From assembly GCA_027574665.1 (NCBI GenBank), contig CM050648.1, positions 51,321,200 through 51,385,199 of the forward strand: a DNA stretch of 64,000 nucleotides, given 5' to 3'. Origin of the DNA: Rhynochetos jubatus (taxonomy: Eukaryota > Chordata > Aves > Eurypygiformes > Rhynochetidae). The notes under the pieces are model-generated. The model was not told the origin of the DNA and did not search any database. It saw only the letters and a program-made list of their open reading frames with translations. Made by a program: the position numbers and the translations under genes. Shown one piece after another: positions 1 through 64,000 of this stretch. Position 1 is the stretch's first letter. Every line of letters begins with the position of its first letter.

Positions 1-63998
<63,998 letters not shown>

Positions 63999-64000
63999 CT
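63999..64000 (-). CDS. MIB1: Probable 3' edge of MIB1 exon 2 (last two bases)
   Basis: Read on the minus strand, the window begins AG|GTAAAATG. Exon 3 starts with the third base of an Arg codon, so exon 2 must end with two bases of it. AG followed by a GT donor fits exactly (AGG, Arg134). This rests on two bases plus phase, so it is only suggestive. Confidence 0.4.

Overview
This is vertebrate nuclear DNA, almost certainly from a bird. The evidence is long AT-rich introns with GT-AG splice sites, six CR1-type LINE fragments carrying the avian 3' end, and a protein nearly identical to vertebrate MIB1. The species cannot be fixed from the window.

One protein-coding gene fills the window on the minus strand: MIB1 (Mind bomb 1), the RING E3 ubiquitin ligase that ubiquitinates Delta and Jagged ligands so that they are endocytosed and can activate Notch. 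I placed 18 consecutive coding exons, numbered 3 to 20 by the 21-exon vertebrate scheme. They run from 61269 down to 3798 and cover residues 135 to 960 of the usual 1006. All splice phases join without a break. Exons 1-2 lie above the window; the exon 2 donor appears to sit on its last bases. Exon 21, with RING3 and the C-terminus, lies below position 1. Order along the protein: second MIB/HERC2 domain (exons 3-4), REP region (5-8), ankyrin repeats (9-15), linker (16), RING1 (17), RING2 (18-19), coiled coil (20).

The longest intron, intron 12 (19343-37017), holds a second transcription unit on the plus strand, antisense to MIB1. It is the muscle microRNA cluster miR-1-2 (hairpin 29641-29725) and miR-133a-1 (32712-32797). 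About 2.5-3 kb upstream is an isolated CpG island with a TATA motif, a likely promoter. Between island and miR-1 is an exon-like block (29214-29466) open for 73 codons. Between the two hairpins are a consensus MEF2 site, a second MEF2-like site and E-boxes, matching the intragenic muscle enhancer known in mammals.

The rest is intron. The most notable unexplained items are: a 41-nt sense-strand exon-like unit with excellent splice sites between exons 17 and 18, whose inclusion would frameshift into a stop and so remove RING2 and RING3 (candidate poison exon); inverted CR1 copies flanking exons 9-10 and exons 5-6 (candidate back-splicing); a plus-strand exon-like open frame of unknown family at 11914-12059; and a GC-rich islet with a CTCF-like core in intron 16. 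I saw no tRNA, rRNA, CRISPR array or intact mobile element.
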